Source: an uncultured Peptococcaceae bacterium (lineage in GTDB: Bacteria; Bacillota; Peptococcia; Peptococcales; Peptococcaceae). Taken from it: a DNA stretch of 19,837 bases. Every line of letters starts with the position of its first letter. The stretch's first letter is position 1. This document shows positions 1-7,454 of the stretch, piece by piece. The notes below the pieces were generated by a model. That model saw only the letters and a list, made by a program, of their open reading frames with translations. It ran no database searches and had not been told where the DNA came from. The position numbers and the translations under genes are program-made. The DNA is taken from assembly GCA_900553245.1 (NCBI GenBank), contig USCP01000010.1, positions 1-19,837 of the forward strand. The letters run 5' to 3'.

Positions 1-19
1 TATAAATATAATTATCACG

Positions 20-235
20 TTATTTTAAGAGATTGAGTATAAAACTCAATATGATGCTAACAAGAATACAACTAACAACCGGGAAATAAAAAGTGCCATG
101 TTCGCCTTTTATGAAAATATCACCAGGTAGATGTCCTAAGCTGGTAAACTTACCTAGCAACATGACAATACCGCCGAGCACAATGAGTCCCAGTCCAATG
201 ACGATAATGAGTTTCCCGAGATCGTATCCGTTCAT
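20..235 (-). CDS. DUF2905 family small membrane protein
   Basis: Small hydrophobic protein of about 71 residues with two predicted membrane helices (about residues 8-28 and 50-70). They are joined by a short loop carrying the sequence GHLPGDI, typical of DUF2905 proteins. Its biochemical role is unknown to me; the family is widespread in bacteria as an inner-membrane protein. A GTG at 236-238 lies in frame just upstream, but I chose the ATG at 235. The Shine-Dalgarno GGAGGT sits 5 nt before that ATG and only 2 nt before the GTG. It follows the TrhP-like gene by 12 nt and is the last gene of the long minus-strand block inside this window. The stop is TAA. Family assignment is fairly secure; function is unassigned. 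Confidence 0.8.
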   Translation of the reverse strand: MNGYDLGKLIIVIGLGLIVLGGIVMLLGKFTSLGHLPGDIFIKGEHGTFYFPVVSCILVSIILSFILNLLK

Positions 236-247
236 CACAGACCTCCG

Positions 248-1480
248 TTAATCGATTTTCTTTCGAATTAAGTCCATTGGTTCAACTTCAAATGATAATT
301 TTAGTTGAATAATTTGTTGCGCGTGTGGTGCTGATTCAATAGGTTGTTGATGTTCATCGAACATTTCGTTGACCACATAGTCAAATTCTTTGTAATTGGT
401 CCCAAAGAATTGAATGGTATCACCAACAGAAATTTTATTACGTTGTTCAATGGTTGCTATTTGTGTTTTAGAATCGAAAGATTTTACAACACCGACAAAA
501 TCATATGGCTTAATATAAGCGGATGATGTATTGTTAACAGCGTTATCTTCGGGACGACCGAATAAGAAACCAGTGGTATAAGGACGATGACTCACCTTTT
601 CGAGTTCATCTAACCAGTAACGATGCTCGGCAGAATCAACCTCTCCCTTTTCGAGGTATTCATCAATGACGTGACGATAACAGCGAATGATGGTTGATAC
701 GTAGTAAAGACTCTTCATTCGGCCTTCAATCTTTAAGCTGTGTACAAGATGATCTTTGAGAATTTCCGGTAAACGCTCTAATGTGCAAAGGTCGTATGAA
801 TTGAAAATGTAAGAACCGTGTTGATCTTCTTCGATTGGGTAGTAAACCCCTGGTCTTTTTTCTTCCACAATGGCATAGTTCCAACGACAAGGTTGAGCGC
901 ATTCCCCTTTATTTGCATCACGCCCTGTCATGTAATTGCTCAACAAGCAACGGCCTGAATAGGACATGCACATTGCGCCGTGAACAAAGATTTCAAGTTC
1001 AGTTGATGTTTTTTCGGAAATGGTTTTTATTTCATCTAAAGATAATTCACGTGCCAGAACGACGCGCTCAATGTTCTCTTGTTCTTCCCAAAAATGAACC
1101 CCAGCCCAATTAACGATGGTTGCTTGGGTACTAATATGAATTGGGACAGTGATTTTGAGAGCGCGAGCAATACTATATACACCGGGATCTGCCACAATTA
1201 AAGCGTCCGGTTTGACCTCGTTTAAAAATAAAAGATAGTCTTCAAGTCCCTCTAATTCTTGATTGTGGGGATACATATTTAAAGTAACATAGATTTTTTT
1301 GCCAAGCGCATGGGTATATTCAATGGCTTCGGCAAGTTCTTCGTTGGAAAAATTGCCGGCAAAGGCGCGTAAGCCAAAACTCTTGCCTGAACAGTAAACG
1401 GCATCGGCACCGTAGTGGAAGGCAAACTTTAGTTTTTCAAAATTTCCTGCCGGTGCAAGTAATTCAATTTGATGATTCAT
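248..1480 (-). CDS. trhP: U32-family tRNA hydroxylation protein (TrhP-like)
   Basis: 410-residue U32 'peptidase' family protein. Characterised relatives (E. coli YegQ/TrhP, B. subtilis YrrN/YrrO) hydroxylate wobble uridine 34 of tRNA using prephenate, and are not known to act as proteases in this role. The N-terminal barrel starts with LLAPAGNFEKL and GADAVY (residues 7-29). The U32 signature EIFVHGAMCMSYSGRC is at about residues 163-178. The cysteines expected for the iron-sulfur cluster are C171, C178, C194 and C198, the last two in GECAQPC. The C-terminal part (about 320-405) forms a small beta domain. Length matches the TrhP2/YrrO type (about 420). ATG start with AGGAG 8 nt upstream. It lies 10 nt after the TrmR-like methyltransferase, the same partnership as yrrM-yrrN-yrrO of Bacillus. 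This supports a role in ho5U/mo5U synthesis. An alternative is an uncharacterised U32 hydroxylase. Confidence 0.85.
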   Translation of the reverse strand: MNHQIELLAPAGNFEKLKFAFHYGADAVYCSGKSFGLRAFAGNFSNEELAEAIEYTHALGKKIYVTLNMYPHNQELEGLEDYLLFLNEVKPDALIVADPGVYSIARALKITVPIHISTQATIVNWAGVHFWEEQENIERVVLARELSLDEIKTISEKTSTELEIFVHGAMCMSYSGRCLLSNYMTGRDANKGECAQPCRWNYAIVEEKRPGVYYPIEEDQHGSYIFNSYDLCTLERLPEILKDHLVHSLKIEGRMKSLYYVSTIIRCYRHVIDEYLEKGEVDSAEHRYWLDELEKVSHRPYTTGFLFGRPEDNAVNNTSSAYIKPYDFVGVVKSFDSKTQIATIEQRNKISVGDTIQFFGTNYKEFDYVVNEMFDEHQQPIESAPHAQQIIQLKLSFEVEPMDLIRKKID

Positions 1481-1490
1481 CGGAATGCTC

Positions 1491-2174
1491 CTATTTCTTT
1501 GCTAACACAAGCACGCCATCGTCAAATGGAATGAGTGTTGCTTCAAAGTCGTTGTTATGCTTGATGTTTTCAAGAAACTGTTTCATGCGGACAAAAGCTG
1601 TTTTTTGTCGGTGGTTTGGGTATTCGTCATTGATAATCCAACCGTTGAGAAAAACATTGTCAAATACAATGACACCTCGCTCAGAAAGCATTGGTGCCAA
1701 TGTATCAAGTAAATGTTGATATTGTCCCTTTGCCGCATCTATAAAAATAAAATCAATAGACCCGCACTTTTTTCTAATTTGCTCAAAGAACGTTTCATTT
1801 CTGAAATCCTCGCATAAAAATTCAATATCATGAGCAGGTATTTCAGCTTTTGCCAAGAATTTTTTTGCAATTTCTTGTCGTTCTGGTACCAAATCAACAG
1901 TAATAATTTTTGCGGGTTTATGTATAGCTTTCGCCATATGATACGTGGAAACGCCATAGGCAGTGCCAAGTTCTAGTATACAACTTGGTTGATGAATTGT
2001 CACTAATGTAACTAATAAATTTGCAACATTGATGGATACGACTGGAACGTGATGGCTTTCTGCTTCTTTCAAAAGTGCATTTAAGTATTCTGTATTTTTT
2101 CCCGAATGAAAGAGATTGGTGTAGTCATTGACTACACCAAAGGCTTGTTTTTCTAATTGTTCTGCGTCGTGCAT
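1491..2174 (-). CDS. trmR: SAM-dependent O-methyltransferase, TrmR-like
   Basis: 227-residue class I methyltransferase of the COG4122 type. Motif I is ILELGTAYGVS (about residues 66-76), followed by VDLVPER (about 93-99). The likely metal ligands are D146 in FIDAAKG and D172-N173 in FDN, which is the Mg-dependent O-methyltransferase arrangement. The nearest characterised match by context is B. subtilis YrrM/TrmR, which methylates 5-hydroxyuridine 34 of tRNA to 5-methoxyuridine. The gene downstream encodes a TrhP-like U32 protein, which would supply that hydroxylated substrate. ATG start with GGAGGA 7 nt upstream; TAG stop; 20 nt after pgsA. The family also contains catechol and caffeoyl-CoA type methyltransferases, so sequence alone would leave the substrate open. 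The gene pair makes TrmR the better reading. Confidence 0.82.
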   Translation of the reverse strand: MHDAEQLEKQAFGVVNDYTNLFHSGKNTEYLNALLKEAESHHVPVVSINVANLLVTLVTIHQPSCILELGTAYGVSTYHMAKAIHKPAKIITVDLVPERQEIAKKFLAKAEIPAHDIEFLCEDFRNETFFEQIRKKCGSIDFIFIDAAKGQYQHLLDTLAPMLSERGVIVFDNVFLNGWIINDEYPNHRQKTAFVRMKQFLENIKHNNDFEATLIPFDDGVLVLAKK

Positions 2175-2194
2175 TGGTCTTCCTCCGTTGTCTG

Positions 2195-2713
2195 TTAATT
2201 GAAGGAAATGCTCTTGCTCAGTTGAACGAGATAATCTACTAAGGAAATAATTGTGAGTGCAACAGCAATATAGAGAAGAATCATACCGATGGTATGGATT
2301 CCAACGATTAAAAAGATAATCGCAAGCATTTGAGAGACGGTCTTATACTTCCCTAAATTTCTTGCCGCGAGAATAATGCCATTGTCGGCAGCAAGGGCAC
2401 GTAAACTGGTAACAAGAAGTTCACGCGCAATAATAACAATAACAATCCAACCTGGAATAGTGTGCTCAATGGCGAGATAAATCAGGGCGGTTAATACGAG
2501 GAGCTTATCTGCGAATGGGTCCATAATTTTACCGAAGTTGGTAACTAGGTTGTTCTTTCGTGCTAAATAACCGTCTAGGAAGTCGGTCAATGAGGCGATA
2601 ATAAATATAGCTACGGCAATGTAGTGTCCTCCGCTCATGCTGGAGGTAAAAAAGAAGATAAATACTGGAATTAACAAGACACGTAAAGTGGTAAGCTGAT
2701 TTGGAATATTCAT
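2195..2713 (-). CDS. pgsA: CDP-diacylglycerol--glycerol-3-phosphate 3-phosphatidyltransferase
   Basis: 172-residue integral membrane enzyme making phosphatidylglycerol phosphate from CDP-diacylglycerol and glycerol 3-phosphate, the committed step to phosphatidylglycerol. The complete CDP-alcohol phosphatidyltransferase motif is present: D44, D47-G48, A51-R52, G61, D65, D69. The N-terminus MNIPNQLTTLRVLLIP is typical of PgsA, and four to six hydrophobic segments span the chain. Length is slightly short but normal for the family. Its ATG overlaps the TAA of rimO by one base (TAATG), so translation is probably coupled. An AGGGAG lies about 11 nt upstream. The order rimO-pgsA is common in Bacillota. 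A paralogous CDP-alcohol transferase such as phosphatidylserine synthase is less likely given size and neighbours. Confidence 0.93.
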   Translation of the reverse strand: MNIPNQLTTLRVLLIPVFIFFFTSSMSGGHYIAVAIFIIASLTDFLDGYLARKNNLVTNFGKIMDPFADKLLVLTALIYLAIEHTIPGWIVIVIIARELLVTSLRALAADNGIILAARNLGKYKTVSQMLAIIFLIVGIHTIGMILLYIAVALTIISLVDYLVQLSKSISFN

Positions 2714-4059
2714 TATACAAGACTCCCTATTAAATCGTATTCGTGAAGCTCTTCAATAACGACGTTCAATTCTTGACCAATGCGATATTGCTCGTTGCCA
2801 GGATCAAATGGCACAATGATGAATGGATCGATATCTGGCGCTTCGGAGTAGCTTCGGCACAGCAAAATATTTTCTTCGATATCATCTATGACAACCATGC
2901 GCGTTTGCCCAATCATTTTTTTGTGATTTTCGTACATAATATCAAATTGTAAATCCATAAGGTTTTGGGCACGTTCTTCTTTGAGTTCCTCCGGCAACTG
3001 GTTAGGCATTTTTCCTGCCGGCGTGTTTTCTTCTTGGGAATATGGGAATACGCCTACGCGGTCGAGCTTTACTTCATCAAGGAAGTTTAAAAGATTGTTG
3101 TAGGCCTCTTCTGTTTCTCCCGGAAAGCCAACGATAAAAGTGGAACGAATGGTCATCCCAGGGATGCGCTTACGCAGTTTATCCATCAAGGTGCGAATGG
3201 TTTCTTGATCGATTTGGCGATTCATTGCTTTTAGGATGCCGTTGTCAGCATGTTGTAAAGGCACATCGATGTATTTGCAAATTTTTTCTTCATTGGCGAT
3301 GGTATCGATGAGTTCATCGGTAAAATTGTTTGGATAAGCATACAACAAGCGAATCCAGTGAATGCCGTCAATTTCGCAGAGTGCGTGGAGTAATTTTGGC
3401 AATGCGAAGGTATCGTAGAGGTCCTTACCGTAGTAGGTGATATCCTGAGCGATAACAATCAATTCATGCACGCCTTGTTTTGCAAGCATTTTTGCTTCCT
3501 CAAGGATGTCTTCCATTCTGCGGCTACGGTATGGCCCTTGCATTTCAGGAATGGCACAGTAAGTACAATGGTTATCACAACCTTCCGCGATGGTTAAGTA
3601 AGCATAGTAGGATGGCGTGGACAGAATACGTTGTTCGCTTTCATTGTTTCCTGGAAGATGCCAACTGGTATCGACAAGACTTTTTTCTGTATTGCCTTCG
3701 TATAATTGGTCGATTTGATGAACAATATCATCATAAGTAGTGCTACCTAAGAGTAAATCAAGTTCAGGTAAAGCCTCTTCCATTTCAGGTGCATATTTTT
3801 GTACCATACAACCGATGGCAATGAGGTAGTCGCAATGGCCTTCTTCTTTAAAGGTGTTTAAATCTAAAATTGTATTGATGGTTTCTTCTTTGGCATCGGT
3901 GATAAATCCACAGGTATTCACCACAATAACATTGGCATCTGCAGGGTCCGCTACCAATTCATAGTTGCTATTTGCAATAAGCCCCATCATATATTCGGAG
4001 TAAACAGTATTTTTTGCACATCCTAATGTGACAAAATTGATAGTTTTTTTTGTATTCAT
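2713..4059 (-). CDS. rimO: Ribosomal protein S12 methylthiotransferase RimO
   Basis: 448-residue radical-SAM methylthiotransferase, predicted to add a methylthio group to the conserved aspartate of ribosomal protein S12. The N-terminal UPF0004 domain carries the three auxiliary-cluster cysteines C14, C50 and C84. The radical-SAM domain has CDNHCTYC (C161, C165, C168), followed by the barrel. A C-terminal TRAM domain (from about 375) ends in the RimO-like stretch EYDLIGSLV. The first motif reads LGCAKN where most RimO have LGCPKN, a small departure. Length and the segment AYLTIAEGCDNHC place it with RimO rather than MiaB or MtaB. Its ATG overlaps the TGA of ftsK (ATGA, 4 nt) with AAAGGAG just upstream, suggesting coupled translation. 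Confidence 0.92.
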   Translation of the reverse strand: MNTKKTINFVTLGCAKNTVYSEYMMGLIANSNYELVADPADANVIVVNTCGFITDAKEETINTILDLNTFKEEGHCDYLIAIGCMVQKYAPEMEEALPELDLLLGSTTYDDIVHQIDQLYEGNTEKSLVDTSWHLPGNNESEQRILSTPSYYAYLTIAEGCDNHCTYCAIPEMQGPYRSRRMEDILEEAKMLAKQGVHELIVIAQDITYYGKDLYDTFALPKLLHALCEIDGIHWIRLLYAYPNNFTDELIDTIANEEKICKYIDVPLQHADNGILKAMNRQIDQETIRTLMDKLRKRIPGMTIRSTFIVGFPGETEEAYNNLLNFLDEVKLDRVGVFPYSQEENTPAGKMPNQLPEELKEERAQNLMDLQFDIMYENHKKMIGQTRMVVIDDIEENILLCRSYSEAPDIDPFIIVPFDPGNEQYRIGQELNVVIEELHEYDLIGSLV

Positions 4060-6491
4060 ATTTCTCCTTTACTGTTGTTAAAGTATTCATCCCATTCGTC
4101 GAGACTGATATAAATCTTTCTGGCCTTACTTCCTTCATACGGTCCGACAAAACCCATGCTTTCCAATTCATCGATAATCCGAGCGGCTCTTGTGTACCCG
4201 ATTCTAAAATGACGTTGGAGCATAGAAATGCTGGCATTTCCGTTTTCAATAAAGAAACGACAAGCATCTCCAAGGAGTTTATCGTGTTCAGGGTGGTCGT
4301 CACTTAAATCGGCATAAAGATCACCTGCCATCAAGGCTTCGACGCCATCGTTAAGTGATTGGTCGTATACCGGTTCCGCTTGACGTTTTATGTAGTAAAT
4401 GATATTTGCGATTTCATCATCTGTCACATAAACCCCTTGAATACGAACCGGTTTTGCTGCACCACGTGGGAAATAAAGCATATCACCATTTCCTAACAGC
4501 TTTTCTGCGCCACCCATATCAAGAATGGTGCGTGAATCAATTTGCGAAGAAACGGCAAAAGCAATTCTTGAAGGAATATTTGCTTTAATAAGACCGGTGA
4601 TGATATCAACGGATGGTCGTTGGGTAGCAATAACTAAGTGAATCCCTGCGGCACGCGCTAACTGTGCAAGACGGCAAATGGAGTCTTCTACGTCTGCCGG
4701 TGCTACCATCATTAAGTCTGCCAATTCGTCGATAATTACAACAATTTGTGGTAAAAATTCGTAAGGGTTTGTTTCTTCACTTAGCGCTTCGGCTTTAATA
4801 TAACGTTGATTGTAGGTGGCTAAGTCGCGAGAGCCGGTTTCAGCGAAGATATCATAGCGACGTTCCATTTCTTTTACAACCCATTTTAAGGTCGCTGCTG
4901 CTTTTTTGGTATCAGTCACAACCGGTGCCAAAAGATGAGGAATGTTGCTGTAGTGAGAGAGCTCAACCTTCTTTGGGTCAACCATGATGAACTTAACTTC
5001 ATGTGGTTTTGCCTTATAGAGGATACTGGTAATGAGGGCATTTAAGCACACACTTTTACCTGCACCAGTGGCGCCGGCAATCAAAAGGTGTGGCATTTTT
5101 GCCAAGTCTCCTACCATTGGATGCCCGCTGATGTCTTTACCAAGAGCAAAAGTGAGTTTTGAGTCGGAGTTCTTAAATTCTTCGCTGGCAATGATTTCTT
5201 TGAATTTTACCGTGCGTGGTTTAGTGTTTGGTACTTCAATACCGACGGCGCTCTTATTTGGAATTGGTGCTTCGATACGAATATCACTGGCAGCAAGGCT
5301 CAATGCCAAATCGTCTGCCAAGTTGACAATTTTTGTGACGCGAACACCCGGCGCCGGCTTAAATTCATATTGGGTAATGGTTGGACCCACATTGACGTTG
5401 TTAATTTCCCCCTTTACCCCAAAATCGCTCAAGGTTTCTTTGAGAATTTCTGCATTGGCTTCAATTTCTTTTTTGTTGGTAGAAATCTTCTTTTCGATGT
5501 CATCCAATAATCTATCGTGAGGAAGCTCGTATTCTGCTTTTTTTAAGGTGATGGTTTTATCAGTACGCTCTTGTTCTCCGGAGGTAATGTAGTCCTCTAC
5601 CTTTGCATTTTGACTGTCTTCTACAATTTCCTCGTGGATTACTTTTAGATTGTCAATGAATGAGTCTTCTGCTTCATCTTGAACTGGCATCTGCGATGCA
5701 ACTTCATCATTGACATTAAGAGCCTTTTTACTAGTAGCGTTTTCCTTCTTTTGAGCAAGCTTTTCACTAATTTTATTGACCGGTTTCTCTTCCTTGGCTT
5801 TAATAGATTTTTGCTTTGCAGGTTTTGGGCTTTTAATGGTTGTTTGTTCATTTGCAGAGGCTTTTTGAGGAGAAAAGAAAAAGCCCTTTAAAGACGCGCC
5901 CCATCCGGCAATAATAGGTCGGATTTGTTGAAATCCACTTTGAAGCCAGGTTAATATAGCGCCGTTGCTACAGATAAAGAGTGAAATAATAATAATGGCT
6001 ACCAACGTAATAATTGCACCAATTTTAGACAAGGAACGGATCAATACGACTGAAATGGCTGCACCGATAATGCCGCCACCAATACCTTCCAGCCCTTTTT
6101 CAAAGCCGATGGAGGGGTCAATATTGATATGACGGAATGCTAAAAGACAGGCAAAAATAACTACGGTTGTAATAACGATTCGGTTACTAATATTCAATTT
6201 TGGGGCGCAAAATTTGACGCCAATCAATGCTGCAAGCAGTGGTACTAAGTATTCACACTGTCCGACACTTACACGAATACCGTTGTAAAGAAAGGCGCCA
6301 ATTAAGCCCAATTCACTTGAAATTTGGGAAGAGTGAACCGATGCACCTTTAAAAATGATAATCGTCATATAAATTGCAAGGGCAATCAACCCAACCCCTA
6401 TGCAAAGCTGAACATAGGGTGAATGAAAAGCACTATTATTTTTTGTAGGGCTTTTTTTGTTTTTTGAAGCTGATTTCTTTTTTGTTGCCAT
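4056..6491 (-). CDS. ftsK: DNA translocase FtsK/SpoIIIE
   Basis: About 811-residue membrane-anchored DNA pump that clears chromosome ends through the division septum. The N-terminus is lysine-rich, followed by four or five hydrophobic segments (about residues 25-200) and a charged low-complexity linker (about 200-330). The motor domain has Walker A GATGAGKS (lysine near residue 479) and Walker B VVIIDELADLM (near 585-592). The C-terminal winged-helix gamma domain (about 745-805) contains TRAARIIDELESMG and would read KOPS/SRS-type sites. I chose the ATG at 6491. An in-frame GTG at 6498-6500 lies inside the Shine-Dalgarno AGAGGTGG that serves that ATG. It follows miaA by 15 nt and overlaps rimO by 4 nt. 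Whether the host sporulates, which would make SpoIIIE the better name, cannot be told here. Confidence 0.95.
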   Translation of the reverse strand: MATKKKSASKNKKSPTKNNSAFHSPYVQLCIGVGLIALAIYMTIIIFKGASVHSSQISSELGLIGAFLYNGIRVSVGQCEYLVPLLAALIGVKFCAPKLNISNRIVITTVVIFACLLAFRHINIDPSIGFEKGLEGIGGGIIGAAISVVLIRSLSKIGAIITLVAIIIISLFICSNGAILTWLQSGFQQIRPIIAGWGASLKGFFFSPQKASANEQTTIKSPKPAKQKSIKAKEEKPVNKISEKLAQKKENATSKKALNVNDEVASQMPVQDEAEDSFIDNLKVIHEEIVEDSQNAKVEDYITSGEQERTDKTITLKKAEYELPHDRLLDDIEKKISTNKKEIEANAEILKETLSDFGVKGEINNVNVGPTITQYEFKPAPGVRVTKIVNLADDLALSLAASDIRIEAPIPNKSAVGIEVPNTKPRTVKFKEIIASEEFKNSDSKLTFALGKDISGHPMVGDLAKMPHLLIAGATGAGKSVCLNALITSILYKAKPHEVKFIMVDPKKVELSHYSNIPHLLAPVVTDTKKAAATLKWVVKEMERRYDIFAETGSRDLATYNQRYIKAEALSEETNPYEFLPQIVVIIDELADLMMVAPADVEDSICRLAQLARAAGIHLVIATQRPSVDIITGLIKANIPSRIAFAVSSQIDSRTILDMGGAEKLLGNGDMLYFPRGAAKPVRIQGVYVTDDEIANIIYYIKRQAEPVYDQSLNDGVEALMAGDLYADLSDDHPEHDKLLGDACRFFIENGNASISMLQRHFRIGYTRAARIIDELESMGFVGPYEGSKARKIYISLDEWDEYFNNSKGEI

Positions 6492-6506
6492 ACACGCCAC
6501 CTCTTT

Positions 6507-7454
6507 TTAATTGATTGTGTCCTCGATGTAGTTGATGGTGGTTGATAAAAGCGTTGGATAATCCATTTCATCGACCATAAACCACTTGATGTTTGGATCG
6601 CGTCGAAACCAGGTTAATTGTCGTTTGGCAAAATGTCTGGTGTTCTTTTTTAATAAATCAACTGCTGCTTCGTAGGATAAATCATGGTTTAAGTAAGCGA
6701 TAATTTCTTTGTAGCCAATCGCTTTAAATGCTAGCATTTCTTTATTATAACCCTGATGCAAAAGCATCTCAACCTCTTCCACTAAGCCGTTTTCAATCAT
6801 TATATCAACACGACGGTTAATTCGTTCATAGAGGGTTGCACGGTCCATATTTAATCCAATCAAACACAGATTGTAAGGTGAAAAGTAATTGCTTTTCATA
6901 TCAAAATTCTTTAGCGCATCCTTGCCGTTTGTTTTTATGATTTCAAGGGCGCGTGCAATTCTGAAATGGTCTCCAGGAAATATGATACCTTCTAAGTCAG
7001 GACGAAGTGCGATAAGCTCTTGATAGGATGTCGTATCATTATTTTGTTTGAGCGCATCATAAATTTTATCACGATAGGTGGCATCACGGTCACCGGTAAA
7101 TTCGTAATCATAAATGAGTCCGTTAACATATAAACCGGTTCCACCGACAACCATCGGAAGATGGTCACGTGAAAGAATATCGTCAATTTTTTCTTCAGCT
7201 AATGTTTTAAATTTTATAGCATTGAATACTTCACTGGGCTCAAGGATATCAAGCATGTGATGGGGAATACCTTCGGTTTCCTCCGGGGTGATTTTTGCGG
7301 TGCCAATATCCATTTTTTTATAGACTTGCATTGAATCGCCGGAAATGATTTCGGCATTGAAATGCTTTGCCAAGTCGATGCTCAAAGCAGTTTTGCCAAC
7401 AGCTGTTGGCCCTACAATAACAATCAATGGTTTTGGTTTAAGCGCTAAGTCCAT
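6507..7454 (-). CDS. miaA: tRNA dimethylallyltransferase MiaA
   Basis: 315-residue enzyme adding a dimethylallyl group to N6 of A37 in tRNAs that read codons starting with U. The P-loop GPTAVGKT is at residues 15-22. It is followed by SGDSMQVYKKMDIGTAK (about 38-54), which holds the catalytic aspartate, and by VGGTGLYVNGLIYDYEF (from about 102). Length is normal. Its ATG overlaps the terminal TAA of mutL by one base (TAATG), and it has its own AGAGGA 8 nt upstream. In an intact operon it would be coupled to mutL; because mutL stops early, expression should rest on its own ribosome binding site. mutL-miaA adjacency is common in bacteria. No lesion is seen. Confidence 0.95.
   Translation of the reverse strand: MDLALKPKPLIVIVGPTAVGKTALSIDLAKHFNAEIISGDSMQVYKKMDIGTAKITPEETEGIPHHMLDILEPSEVFNAIKFKTLAEEKIDDILSRDHLPMVVGGTGLYVNGLIYDYEFTGDRDATYRDKIYDALKQNNDTTSYQELIALRPDLEGIIFPGDHFRIARALEIIKTNGKDALKNFDMKSNYFSPYNLCLIGLNMDRATLYERINRRVDIMIENGLVEEVEMLLHQGYNKEMLAFKAIGYKEIIAYLNHDLSYEAAVDLLKKNTRHFAKRQLTWFRRDPNIKWFMVDEMDYPTLLSTTINYIEDTIN

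Noticed and set aside
32..50. Perfect 7-bp inverted repeat ATTGAGT/ACTCAAT near the 3' end of the DUF2905 gene, as an operon terminator
   Set aside because: It lies inside the coding sequence, is AT-rich, and is followed on the minus strand by CTCTTAAAAT rather than a U tract. Chance is the simpler explanation.
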